A stretch of 64,000 bases of DNA from Amycolatopsis nigrescens CSC17Ta-90 (lineage in GTDB: Bacteria > Actinomycetota > Actinomycetes > Mycobacteriales > Pseudonocardiaceae): NCBI RefSeq assembly GCF_000384315.1, contig NZ_ARVW01000001.1, forward strand, positions 4,650,157-4,714,156, in the 5' to 3' direction. The translations under genes and the position numbers were made by a program. Positions 42,631 through 51,010 of this stretch are shown piece by piece. Every line of letters starts with the position of its first letter. Within the stretch, counting starts at the first letter, position 1. The notes under the pieces were generated by a model. That model saw only the letters and a list, made by a program, of their open reading frames with translations. It had not been told where the DNA came from and made no database searches.

Positions 42631-42657
42631 GCAATTTGCAGGCCAAGACAGTAGCAT
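42631..42657 (+). promoter_or_regulatory. Conserved upstream element of the gene at 42696
   Basis: GCAATTTGC at 42631-42639, then TAGCAT at 42652-42657, matching nonamer, hexamer and spacing of the element before 39266. It lies between divergent starts at 42592 (minus) and 42696 (plus), so it could control both. Confidence 0.45.
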
Positions 42658-42695
42658 GCTCCATTCGGCCGAACTACGCGTCGGAGAGGTTTCGA

Positions 42696-43220
42696 GTGGA
42701 CAACGATGACGGCGCCTCCGCGGACATTCCCCCGGAGACGGTGGAAGAAATCGAACTGGCGCTCGCGGCGGAGCCGGGAGATGCCGGCCTGCGCCGCCGC
42801 CTGGCGCAGGCCCTGTACGAGCGAGCCGTCAACTCGTTGAGCCTGACCAGGTATCAGACCAGGGTGATGACCACCGCGCGGCAGCTGCGCGTGTGCGAGG
42901 AGGCGGCGAACCGGATCGTCGCGCTGGACACGGACCCCGAGCTCACCCGGTCCGCCGGTGAGTTGCTCGCCGAGGTGGCCGCCGGGCGGCGGTGGACCTG
43001 GCAGCGGCAGCCGCTGGCCACCGCGCTGGCCGCCGGGTCGGCGATCGCCGGGATGGCGGCGGTGGTCTTCGCGGCGCTGGCGGGCAACCTCGTTTTCGTG
43101 GTTCTCTCGGCGTTGCTGAGCAGTGCGCTGCTGGCCGTCGTGATAGTGCGGTTCCGACGTGAACAGTGGCGGATCGCGGCCGAGCGGGCGATGCCGGCGA
43201 TCTGGCGGCACGGCATCTGA
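42696..43220 (+). CDS. Small two-TM protein with helical cytosolic domain (paralogue of 39266)
   Basis: A 174-residue protein from GTG 42696, which has GGAGAGG seven bases upstream; longer in-frame starts would run into the divergent promoter. It has an N-terminal acidic stretch, a TPR-like helix pair (IELALAAEPGDAGLRRRLAQ), two hydrophobic helices (AAGSAIAGMAAVVFAALAGN and LVFVVLSALLSSALLAVVIV) and a basic end PAIWRHGI. It is clearly homologous along its length to the product of 39266. It is followed after 99 bases by a membrane Ser/Thr kinase gene in the same direction. Confidence 0.78.
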   Translation: MDNDDGASADIPPETVEEIELALAAEPGDAGLRRRLAQALYERAVNSLSLTRYQTRVMTTARQLRVCEEAANRIVALDTDPELTRSAGELLAEVAAGRRWTWQRQPLATALAAGSAIAGMAAVVFAALAGNLVFVVLSALLSSALLAVVIVRFRREQWRIAAERAMPAIWRHGI

Positions 43221-43319
43221 CCTGCCGGACGCGCTCCGGACGTACTGTGGTTCGGTAGTGCCGCACAGCGTCGAGTCAAGGGGCGGGCTGATCGTGTCCG
43301 GGGTCGGAGGGAAGCAGGA

Positions 43320-45119
43320 GTGAGCGATTTCGCGAGTTCGTTGCTGTCCTTCGCGCACCAGCTGTTCGGGCCGGGTTTCTGCTTCGGCGACTGGGTGTGG
43401 GCGACCAGCGCGGCCGGTGCGCTGATCGCGCTGTTCCCGGTGCTCGGCGCGGTCATCGTGGCGATCATCCGCAAGGGCACCGGCAACACCTACCGCGGTC
43501 CCGCGCTGGCGGCGATAGCGGCCATCGGCATCATCTCCGTGCTGGTGCTGCCCTGGCTGCTGACGAACGGGGTCTCCGGCGCCTTCCGGGCCGCCTTCGC
43601 CGGCCAGGAGACCGGGCTGTCCTCGTCCGAGCTGAGCTCGCTGGACCAGGACTACTGCAGCTTCATCGGCAACCAGAAGACCTACCTCGGCGGCGGCCAG
43701 AACGTCTACGAGACGCTGTTCTACCCGTCTGGCAACAAGCTCGCCTACGGGTTCTACCTGATCGCGCTGCTGGCGCTGCCGGGGCTGTCGCTGCTGTTCA
43801 TCATGTTGCAGGCCCGCACCGCGATGCGTCGCGGACCGAAGTGGCCGACCCGTTTCTTCTGGATTTCGTTCGTCGCCTTCGTCCTCTTCTCCGCCGGGAT
43901 GCAGGCGAACGTAGCGGTGCACATGTGGCTCGGCTTCCTGCCGATCAGCGTGCTCGGCATCGTGGCGGTGGCGCTGGTCGGGCCGCCGGCCTGGTCCACG
44001 GTCAGCCGGTCCGAACGCCCGCCGCCGAAGCCGGAGCCGAAACTCGAGCCCTACCAGCCACCACCGCCAGAGCCGAAGCCGTATCAGCCGACCGCGCTGG
44101 CCGAGGAGCCGCCGCCGGCGCTGGCCGCGGCGCCTGGCCCGGTGCCGGTGCCGCCGGGGTCCGGTGCAGCGGGCAGCAGCCGGTACCGCCGGGTGCGCCG
44201 GCTCGGCCACGGTGGTTTCGGCACCGTCTGGGAGGCGGTGGACAACCAGCTCGGCCGCTCGGTCGCGCTGAAGATCGCGCACGCCCCGGACCAGGACACC
44301 GCGCAGCGGATGGAACGCGAGGCGCGGGCGCTGGCCGTGGTGAACCACCCGAACTGCGTCCGGGTGTACGACCTGGTCGAGGAGCCGGACGGGCTCGCGC
44401 TGGTGATGGAGTACCTGGAAGGTCGGGCGCTGGCGACCGCGGTGGACAACGAGGGGCCGCTGGACGACGTGGCGGCCGGGCGGCTGTGGGCGACCATGGC
44501 CGGCGCGCTGGCCGCCGCGCACGAGAAGGGCGTGCTGCACCGGGACGTGAAGCCGTCCAACGTGATCCTCGACCCGAACGGGCTGGCGCACCTGATCGAC
44601 TTCGGCATCGCGCGCAGCAAGGGCGACTCCACGATGACCGCCACCGGCATGATGGTCGGCACCCCGGACTTCGTCGCGCCTGAGCAGGCCGCCGGCGCGC
44701 CGGCCAGCCCGGCCTCGGACGCCTGGCAGCTCGCCGCGACGGTCAGCTACGCGCTCTCCGGCTACCCGCCGCGCGGGACGCGGGAGACGCCGATGGCCGC
44801 GCTGATGGCCGCGGCCCGCGCCGAACCGGCCACCAAGCTGCCGCAGCAGACCGCGCACGCCCGGCTGCTCGCCGCGTCGCTGGACAACGACCCGCGGAAA
44901 CGGCCGACCCTGAATGCGGTGCGCCGCGAGGTCGAAGGCTGGCTGGCCAGGGCGGGCATGTCACCGGACGGCCCGGTCACCAGGATGATCAAGCCGCCGG
45001 GCAGCGCCACCCAGGTCCGCCCCCCGCACCCGCCGAGCGCGACCCAGGTCCGCCCGCCGCAACCCCCGCCCAACGCCACCCGCGTCCAGCACCCGCCGCG
45101 CAACCCGCCTCGTTACTGA
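43320..45119 (+). CDS. Membrane Ser/Thr protein kinase with N-terminal membrane domain
   Basis: A 599-residue Hanks-type kinase. Residues 1-222 carry about five hydrophobic helices; a Pro-rich linker spans 232-285; the kinase domain is at ~289-550. Catalytic features are complete: P-loop LGHGGFGTVWEA, Lys318 in VALKIA, HRD at 407-409 (VLHRDVKPSN), DFG at 427, activation loop with several Thr (STMTATGMMVGTPDF) and APEQ. The tail repeats SATQVRPP/NATRVQ units, possible autophosphorylation sites. Placing the membrane domain before the kinase is the reverse of PknB. GTG 43320 follows AGGA. The adjacent extracellular-domain protein (41915) and the FHA protein (7717) are conceivable partners; that is inference. 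Confidence 0.93.
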   Translation: MSDFASSLLSFAHQLFGPGFCFGDWVWATSAAGALIALFPVLGAVIVAIIRKGTGNTYRGPALAAIAAIGIISVLVLPWLLTNGVSGAFRAAFAGQETGLSSSELSSLDQDYCSFIGNQKTYLGGGQNVYETLFYPSGNKLAYGFYLIALLALPGLSLLFIMLQARTAMRRGPKWPTRFFWISFVAFVLFSAGMQANVAVHMWLGFLPISVLGIVAVALVGPPAWSTVSRSERPPPKPEPKLEPYQPPPPEPKPYQPTALAEEPPPALAAAPGPVPVPPGSGAAGSSRYRRVRRLGHGGFGTVWEAVDNQLGRSVALKIAHAPDQDTAQRMEREARALAVVNHPNCVRVYDLVEEPDGLALVMEYLEGRALATAVDNEGPLDDVAAGRLWATMAGALAAAHEKGVLHRDVKPSNVILDPNGLAHLIDFGIARSKGDSTMTATGMMVGTPDFVAPEQAAGAPASPASDAWQLAATVSYALSGYPPRGTRETPMAALMAAARAEPATKLPQQTAHARLLAASLDNDPRKRPTLNAVRREVEGWLARAGMSPDGPVTRMIKPPGSATQVRPPHPPSATQVRPPQPPPNATRVQHPPRNPPRY

Positions 45120-45157
45120 GCCGGACGAAGTCCCTCAGAATCTTGCGGGATCGATGG

Positions 45158-45185
45158 GGGTATGCGCAAAAAGCCTCGCATGCCC
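45158..45185. terminator. Bidirectional hairpin between kinase and mannosyltransferase genes
   Basis: GGGTATGCG (45158-45166) pairs with CGCATGCCC (45177-45185), with a loop containing AAAAAG. Both flanking genes converge here. The surrounding ~50 bases recur inverted at 61155-61225. Confidence 0.75.
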
Positions 45186-45190
45186 GCAGC

Positions 45191-46753
45191 TCAGCGCCAG
45201 GAAGGTAGCCAGAGTTCGGACTGCCAGTGGTCGTTGGTGATGGAGTCGCCGTTGAGGATCGGCCACAGCCAGGCGAAGTTGGCCACCACCAGCCCGATGT
45301 ACAGCGCGACCACCAGCAGCCCGGTGCCCCTTCGTTCGAACCCGCGGCGCGCGCTGCCGAGCACCTGGCCGAGCACCAGGGTCAGCCCGAGCACCAGGAA
45401 TGGCGCCATCGGCGTGGCGTAGAAGAAGTACATCTGCCGGTCCAGGTTCAGGAACCAGGGCAGCAGGCCGGCCAGGTAGCCGACCATGACCGCCGCGTAG
45501 CGCCAGTCCGAGCGGAAGATCCAGCGCCAGATCCCCCAGCCGAGCATCGGCAGCGCCAGCCACCACATCGCCGGGGTGCCGACCAGCATGGTCGCCCGGA
45601 CGCACTGCTGCCCGCCGCAGCCGGTCGCCGCCTCACCGGTCTCGATGTAGTAGAGCATCGGTCGCAGGCCCATCGGCCAGGTCCACGGCTTCGACTCCCA
45701 GGGGTGGGGGTCGCCCTTCGGCGTGAGCAGGGTTTCGTGGAAGTGCAGCACGTTCGCCGAATAGTCGGCCAGTGAGCGCAGCGCGGGCGGCACCCAGCCG
45801 AAGAACCCGGAGGCGACGTTCTTGATCTCCACGTAGTTCCGGTCGGTTGCCGTCTCGCTGGCGAACCAGGCCCACCACGAGCCGAGGTAGATCAGGAACG
45901 GGATCATCAGCAGCGCCCACAGCGCGGGCAGCACGTCCCGGCGCAGCGTGCCGAGCCAGGGGTGCTCCACCCCGGCCGCCCGGCGGGCCGCCACGTCGAA
46001 GGCCACGCAGAGCAGACCGAACGCAGCGATGTAGTAGAGCCCGGACCACTTGATCGCGAACGAGCAGCCGATCATCAGCCCGCCGGCGAACCGCCACCAG
46101 CGGAAGCCGAGCTTCGGCCCGTACAGCGACTCGTCCGCCCAGCCTTCGCGCACCGCCAGCGCGAGCCGTTCGCGGACCTGATCGCGGTCGATCAGCAGGC
46201 AGGCGAAGGCGGCCAGTGCGAACAGCGCGATGAAGATGTCCAGCATGCCCATCCTGGACTGCACGTGCAGCACGCCGTCGCAGATCACCAGCACCCCGGC
46301 CAGCCCGCCGAGCAGGGTGGACCTGGTCAGCCGGCGGGCGATCCGGATGGTCAGCAGGATGATCACGGTGCCGGCCAGCGCGGCGGTGAACCGCCAGCCC
46401 CAGCCGTTGTAGCCGAACAGCCACTCGCCGACCGCGATCAGCTGTTTGGCCAGCGGCGGGTGCACCACCAGTTCGAAGCCGTAGTTGTCCTCGTAGCCGC
46501 CGTTGCGCAGCACCTGCCAGGCCTGCGGCACGTAGTGCTTCTCGTCGAAGACCGGCGCGCCCTTGTCGGTGGGGAAGCCGAGGTTCTGCAGCCGGACGAT
46601 GCCGCCGATCACGGTGAGCACCAGCGTGACCAGCCAGCCCCGCAGCCGGTCGGTCGGCATCGGCCTGCCCAGCAGGGTGGTTTCGCGATCGGTCGGCGGG
46701 CGCACTGACTCGACCGCGTCGTCCGGGTGCGGGCGGCTCAGCAGTGCGGTCAC
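45191..46753 (-). CDS. pmt: Protein O-mannosyltransferase
   Basis: About 520 residues, a GT39 (GT-C) polytopic enzyme that transfers mannose from polyprenyl-phosphate-mannose to exported proteins. Around ten hydrophobic helices are visible. The first external loop holds the catalytic pair (APVFDEKHYVPQAWQ). VVHPPLAKQLIAVGEWLFG and the ETLLTPKGDPHPWESKPWTW loop are family landmarks. The GTG start at 46753 begins the polar N-terminus. It is divergent from rsmI, the standard arrangement in actinobacteria. Confidence 0.95.
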   Translation of the reverse strand: MTALLSRPHPDDAVESVRPPTDRETTLLGRPMPTDRLRGWLVTLVLTVIGGIVRLQNLGFPTDKGAPVFDEKHYVPQAWQVLRNGGYEDNYGFELVVHPPLAKQLIAVGEWLFGYNGWGWRFTAALAGTVIILLTIRIARRLTRSTLLGGLAGVLVICDGVLHVQSRMGMLDIFIALFALAAFACLLIDRDQVRERLALAVREGWADESLYGPKLGFRWWRFAGGLMIGCSFAIKWSGLYYIAAFGLLCVAFDVAARRAAGVEHPWLGTLRRDVLPALWALLMIPFLIYLGSWWAWFASETATDRNYVEIKNVASGFFGWVPPALRSLADYSANVLHFHETLLTPKGDPHPWESKPWTWPMGLRPMLYYIETGEAATGCGGQQCVRATMLVGTPAMWWLALPMLGWGIWRWIFRSDWRYAAVMVGYLAGLLPWFLNLDRQMYFFYATPMAPFLVLGLTLVLGQVLGSARRGFERRGTGLLVVALYIGLVVANFAWLWPILNGDSITNDHWQSELWLPSWR

Positions 46754-46851
46754 GGGTCTCGATCCTAGGGGCGGCGGCGTGTGCTCGTCGTCGGTGGCGC
46801 GCGTGCCACGGCCTATAGGCTGCCATGGTTCCGGATTCGCGGGGAGACGAC

Positions 46852-47700
46852 ATGGCTGACGTGGCATCGAGGGGTGGGCTCGTGCTCGCCGCGACCCCGC
46901 TCGGCGACCCCGGGGACGCGTCCGCGCGCCTGGTCAGCGCGCTGGCCGGGGCCGAGGTGATCGCCGCCGAGGACACCCGGCGGCTGCGGGCACTGGCCGC
47001 CGCGCTGGGCGTGACGACCACCGGGAAGGTGGTCAGTTTCTACGAGGACGTGGAGACTTCGCGGCTGCCCAAGCTGCTGGAGGCGCTGCGCGAAGGGCAG
47101 ACCGTGCTGCTAGTCACCGATGCCGGCATGCCCAGCGTGTCCGACCCCGGCTATCGCCTGGTGGCCGCCTGCGTGGCCGAAGACCTGCCGGTGACCTGCC
47201 TGCCGGGTCCGTCCGCGGTGACCACCGCGCTCGCCCTGTCCGGGCTGCCCTGCGACCGGTTCTGCTTCGAGGGTTTCGCGCCGCGCAAGACGGGCGAGAA
47301 GGCGAAATGGCTGGCCGGTCTGGTGGACGAGCCGCGCACGGTGGTGTTCTTCGAGTCGCCGCACCGGCTGGCCGCGACCCTGCGGGAAGCGGCGGAGGTG
47401 CTCGGCGGCGAGCGGCGGGCCGCGGTCTGCCGGGAGCTGACGAAGACCTACGAGGAGGTCCGCCGCGGCACCCTGCCCGAGCTGGCCGGCTGGGCCGAAG
47501 ACGGGGTCCGCGGCGAGATCACCGTGGTGCTGGCGCCGGCGCCGCCGCGTTCGGTGCGGGTGGCGGACCTGGTCGGCGAGGTGGCCGACCGGGTCGCCGC
47601 GGGCGAGCGGCTGAAGTCCGCCGCCGCCGAGGTCGCCACCGCCACCGGGGTGTCCAAAAAAGAGCTCTACGACGCCGTACTGGCCGCTCGCCGCTCGTGA
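46852..47700 (+). CDS. rsmI: 16S rRNA (cytidine-1402-2'-O)-methyltransferase
   Basis: A 282-residue SAM-dependent methyltransferase of the tetrapyrrole-methylase fold that modifies C1402 in the 16S P site. It has the start LVLAATPLGDPGDASARLVS, then VIAAEDTRRLRAL, VLLVTDAGMPSVSDPGYRLV, and GFAPRKTGEKAKWLAGL; ESPHRLAATL is the other family landmark. The C-terminal helix-turn-helix-like end (TGVSKKELYDAVLAARRS) is also typical. The start ATG 46852 follows GGGAGA. The stop lies at the edge of a dispersed hairpin repeat. Confidence 0.95.
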   Translation: MADVASRGGLVLAATPLGDPGDASARLVSALAGAEVIAAEDTRRLRALAAALGVTTTGKVVSFYEDVETSRLPKLLEALREGQTVLLVTDAGMPSVSDPGYRLVAACVAEDLPVTCLPGPSAVTTALALSGLPCDRFCFEGFAPRKTGEKAKWLAGLVDEPRTVVFFESPHRLAATLREAAEVLGGERRAAVCRELTKTYEEVRRGTLPELAGWAEDGVRGEITVVLAPAPPRSVRVADLVGEVADRVAAGERLKSAAAEVATATGVSKKELYDAVLAARRS

Positions 47701-47757
47701 GTGGTTTGCGTTGCCCTGGCAACACTTTTCACTCACGACGTCTGACCTGCGGAAACG
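47697..47757. repeat. Dispersed hairpin element, copy A
   Basis: A hairpin with GTGAGTG...TGCGTTGCC paired to GGCAACA...CACTCAC, followed by a conserved tail CTGACCTGCGGAAACG. An inverted copy lies at 50946-51006. It starts inside the rsmI stop and probably terminates that gene. Confidence 0.75.
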
Positions 47758-47820
47758 CTGGAGTCACATTCCCGCGGGCTGTCCCGTCTCCCTCTCGACG
47801 AGCTAGGAGAGGGTGTTGTG

Positions 47821-48603
47821 ATGCGTGTTCTTGTGACGGGTGCGACCGGCAGGGTCGGCAAGGTTCTGGTGCCGGCGTTGGTCAAGGCGGGGCATCAGGT
47901 GCGGGCGATGAGCCGTCGGTCCCGGCCGGAGTCCGGGCCGGTGGAATGGGTGGTGGCGGACCTGACCACCGGTGACGGGCTGACCGCTGCGCTGGTGGAC
48001 GTGCAGGCCGTGGTGCACCTGGCCTCGGCACCGTACAAGGGCCGCTACACCGGCAAGGTCGAGGTCGGGGGCACCGAGCGGCTGCTCGCCGCGGCCGGGC
48101 GGGCCGGGGTGGAGCATCTGATCTACACGTCGATCGTCGGTGCCGACCAGGTGCCGTGGGGCTACTTCAAGACCAAGGTGCGCGCCGAGGAGATCGTCCG
48201 CGCGGCTCCCGTGCCGTGGACGATCCTGCGCGCGACCCAGTTCCACGACCTGTTCGACCTCGCGCTCGGCGGGATGTCCAAGCTCGGGGTGCTGATCGCC
48301 GACCCCGGGGTGGACGGCCAGACGGTGGACGTCCGCGACGTCGCCGAGCGGCTGCTGGACCAGCTGGAGCGGGGACCGTCCGAGCGGATCGAGGAGTTCG
48401 GCGGGCCGGAGGTGCTGCCGATGGACGCGGCGGCCCGGCAGTGGCTGCGGGCCACCGGGAAACGGCGGCCGGTGCTCCGGCTGCGGCTTCCGGGCAAGCT
48501 GGGGCGCGCGTTCCGCGGCGGTCACCTGGTTACCGAGGTGCGCCCGGCCGGGACGGTCACCTGGGCCCGGTTCCTCACCGAGCGGGCCGAGCGGACGCAC
48601 TGA
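47821..48603 (+). CDS. NAD(P)-binding NmrA-like protein
   Basis: A 260-residue atypical short-chain dehydrogenase of the NmrA/HSCARG group, used as oxidoreductase or redox sensor. The dinucleotide fold is clear (MRVLVTGATGRVGKVLVPAL; VQAVVHLASAP; VEHLIYTSIVGAD). The usual catalytic Tyr-x3-Lys appears as YFKTKVRAEE, with Y and K separated by two residues, which hints at a non-catalytic or altered site. ATG 47821 is used because GGAGAGGG lies nine bases upstream. It runs tail to tail with pabB. Confidence 0.85.
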   Translation: MRVLVTGATGRVGKVLVPALVKAGHQVRAMSRRSRPESGPVEWVVADLTTGDGLTAALVDVQAVVHLASAPYKGRYTGKVEVGGTERLLAAAGRAGVEHLIYTSIVGADQVPWGYFKTKVRAEEIVRAAPVPWTILRATQFHDLFDLALGGMSKLGVLIADPGVDGQTVDVRDVAERLLDQLERGPSERIEEFGGPEVLPMDAAARQWLRATGKRRPVLRLRLPGKLGRAFRGGHLVTEVRPAGTVTWARFLTERAERTH

Positions 48604-49896
48604 TCAGCGCGGCGGGTCGCAGAGCAGCGCCTCCAGCGGCGCGGCCTTGTGCAGGCACTCTCGCCATTCGGCGGCCGGCTCGGAGTCGGCGGTGATCCCG
48701 CCGCCGACTCCGAGCCAGATCCGCCCGTCGTGCAGCTCGAAGGTGCGGATCGCGACGTTGAGCTCCAGGCCGGCGATCGGCGAGGCCAGGCCCATCGCGC
48801 CGGTGTACACCCCGCGCGGGGTGTGCTCCAGCTCGGCGATCTCGGACAGCGCGCGGATCTTCGGCGCACCGGTGACCGAACCCGGCGGAAAGGTCGCGTG
48901 CAGCAGGTCGGTGTCGTCCAGCCCGTCGGCCAGCCGTCCCTCCACAGTGGAATGCAGGTGCCAGACCCCTGGCGCCGGCCGGACGGCGAGCAGCTCGGGC
49001 ACCCGCACGCTGCCCACCTCGCAGACCCGGCCGAGGTCGTTGCGCACCAGGTCGGTGATCATCACGTTCTCCGCCACGTCCTTGACCGACTCGCGCAACC
49101 GCCGCGCCAGGTGGTCGTCCGCGGCGTCCCGGCGCGGCAGGGTGCCCTTGATCGGTGTGGAGCGCACCTGTCTTCCTTGTCTGGCAAGGAAGAGCTCCGG
49201 GGACAGGGAGACAACCGCGCCCCAGTCACCGGCCAGGTGCACGGCCCGGCGTGGGCGTAGCCGGCGGACGCCCTCGGCGAACAGGCCGGCCGGGCAGCCG
49301 TCGAAGGAGCCGCCGAAGCGGGTGCAGATGTTGGCCTGGTACAGCTCCCCGCGCCCGATCTCGGCGATGCACGCGACCACCGCCGCGCGATGCCCGGACT
49401 CGGGCGGCCGGTCCAGCCCGGCCGGGGTCCAGCGTCCCGGCGGTGGGGCCGGCGCGGCGAGCAGTTCGCCGAGTTCGGCGGCGAGTTCGTCCGGTGCGGG
49501 CGAACCGTCCGGCACCAGCGCCTCGAACCACCACTGCCCGGCCGCGTCCAGCCGCAGCACGTGATCAGCCCAGCCCCAGACCGCCTTCGGCAGCGGCGTG
49601 CGCCGTCCGGAGGGGTCGGTGAGGTCGTAGGACAGGTAGCCGAACCAACCGCCGCCGACCGCGCCCGCGGTGAGATCCCGCACCACCGGCTGCTGGGACG
49701 GCCGCGCCAGCGCATCGTCCACAGTGGAGAACGTTTCGGTGGCCAGTGACGAGGTGAGCACGGCGCGTGCGCCGAACCAGTCGCCGGTCAGCGCGGCGGG
49801 CGGAGGCAGGCCGAGCCGCCGGGCCCTGCCGTCGAGGGCCAGCAACGCCTCCTCCGGGGTGCCACCCGGCGGCAGGGGCCGGCAGATCAGTCGCAT
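48604..49896 (-). CDS. pabB: Aminodeoxychorismate synthase component I
   Basis: A 430-residue chorismate-binding enzyme that makes 4-amino-4-deoxychorismate for folate. The PIKGTLPR motif identifies PabB (the Lys nucleophile; anthranilate synthases have PIAGT). DLVRNDLGRVCEVGSVRVP, TFPPGSVTGAPKIRALSEIA and GVYTGAMGLASPIAGLELNV match the family. The N-terminal ~130 residues are divergent, as usual. The start ATG 49896 begins the recognisable domain. No pabA or pabC is adjacent, so the glutaminase must be elsewhere. Confidence 0.93.
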   Translation of the reverse strand: MRLICRPLPPGGTPEEALLALDGRARRLGLPPPAALTGDWFGARAVLTSSLATETFSTVDDALARPSQQPVVRDLTAGAVGGGWFGYLSYDLTDPSGRRTPLPKAVWGWADHVLRLDAAGQWWFEALVPDGSPAPDELAAELGELLAAPAPPPGRWTPAGLDRPPESGHRAAVVACIAEIGRGELYQANICTRFGGSFDGCPAGLFAEGVRRLRPRRAVHLAGDWGAVVSLSPELFLARQGRQVRSTPIKGTLPRRDAADDHLARRLRESVKDVAENVMITDLVRNDLGRVCEVGSVRVPELLAVRPAPGVWHLHSTVEGRLADGLDDTDLLHATFPPGSVTGAPKIRALSEIAELEHTPRGVYTGAMGLASPIAGLELNVAIRTFELHDGRIWLGVGGGITADSEPAAEWRECLHKAAPLEALLCDPPR

Positions 49897-49951
49897 GCAG
49901 CGCATTCTTGCCGCCAAGCGGACCGAAGTGGACCCGCGTACGGTCGTTTGC

Positions 49952-50938
49952 ATGGTCCGTGTGATCGAAACGTCACAGGTATCCGTGGTGACCGGGGCCG
50001 GTTCGACGAGCCGCACCGACGAGCGCTTCGGCATCCACGGCACCGATCTCGGCATCGTCTGGGACGGTGGCGACGGCCGGCTCTACGTGCTCTTCGGCGA
50101 TACCTACGGCCGCGGCTGGGGTGGTGACGGCGGTGGCCCGCCGGAGGCCGACTGGCGGTGCAACGTGCTCGCCTTCTCCAGCACCCGCGAGCTGAGCGCG
50201 GGCCTCGAGCTGGACGAGGTGGTGGCGCGGGAGGACGGGGGCGCCACCCAGGTGATCGCCTCCGGCCGCGGCCGCGAGGCCACGGTGATCCCCAACGCCG
50301 GCATCGCCGTGGACGGCCGCCAGTACGTGCACTACATGTCCGTGCGCGAGTGGGGCCCGCCGGGGCGGTGGGACACCAACTACTCCGGCATCGCGGTCTC
50401 CGAGGACGGCGGGCGCAGCTGGCACAAGCCGCGTTCGGCGCGGTGGAAGAACCGCCGGCGGCGCGACCATCCGTTCCAGATCGGCGCCTTCGCCCGCGAC
50501 AGCGAGTACGTGTATCTGTACGGCACCACGAACGGCCGGTTCGACGACGCCTACCTGGCCAGGGTCTCCCCGGCGGAGCTGCTCAACGCCCGCGCCTACC
50601 GCTACTGGACCCCGGACGGCTGGGTGTCGGACGAGTACGCGGCGGCACCGGTGTTCACCGGCCCGGTCGGTGAGCTGTCCGTCGAGTACGACGTCCACTT
50701 CGGCCGCTGGCTGGCGATGCACCTGGACGAGCACCGCGCGGCGATCGTGCTGCGCACCGCCGCGCGGCCCGAAGGCCCGTGGAGCGAGGGTGAAGTGGTG
50801 GTGTCCGGGCAGGACTACCCGGGGCTTTACGGTGGTTACCTGCACCCGTGGGCGCTCGACGGCGAGGACATCTACTTCCTGCTCTCCCAGTGGGGGCCGT
50901 ACAACGTCTACCTGATGCGCGCCCGCCTCGCGCCTTGA
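49952..50938 (+). CDS. DUF4185-family beta-propeller-like protein
   Basis: About 328 residues. Motifs repeat in the manner of a glycosidase-like propeller: DLGIVWDGGDGRLYVLFGDT, EATVIPNAGIAVDGRQYVHY, NYSGIAVSEDGGRSWHKPRS, FGRWLAMHLDEHRAAIVLRT, PWALDGEDIYFLLSQWGPYN. The Asp-rich turn SEDGGRSW resembles the Asp-box of sialidases. There is no signal peptide. ATG 49952 is used; GTG 49958 is an alternative. Family members have no settled activity. It is divergent from pabB. Confidence 0.82.
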   Translation: MVRVIETSQVSVVTGAGSTSRTDERFGIHGTDLGIVWDGGDGRLYVLFGDTYGRGWGGDGGGPPEADWRCNVLAFSSTRELSAGLELDEVVAREDGGATQVIASGRGREATVIPNAGIAVDGRQYVHYMSVREWGPPGRWDTNYSGIAVSEDGGRSWHKPRSARWKNRRRRDHPFQIGAFARDSEYVYLYGTTNGRFDDAYLARVSPAELLNARAYRYWTPDGWVSDEYAAAPVFTGPVGELSVEYDVHFGRWLAMHLDEHRAAIVLRTAARPEGPWSEGEVVVSGQDYPGLYGGYLHPWALDGEDIYFLLSQWGPYNVYLMRARLAP

Positions 50939-50945
50939 TCGCCGA

Positions 50946-51006
50946 CGTTTCCGCAGGTCAACGGTCGTGAGTGAAAAGTGTTGCCCCGGCAACGCTTTTC
51001 ACTCAC
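50946..51006. repeat. Dispersed hairpin element, copy B
   Basis: Inverted copy of the element at 47697-47757: conserved CGTTTCCGCAGGTCA tail, then the perfect-looking stem GTGAGTGAAAAG.GTTGCC / GGCAAC.CTTTTCACTCAC. About 52 of 61 bases match copy A. It sits between the convergent DUF4185 and GH25-like genes. Confidence 0.8.
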
Positions 51007-51010
51007 GAGG

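Noticed and set aside
42627..44858. 743-codon minus-strand frame across the paralogue and kinase genes
   Set aside because: Crosses two genes with clear products on the other strand; composition is that of a GC-skew shadow.
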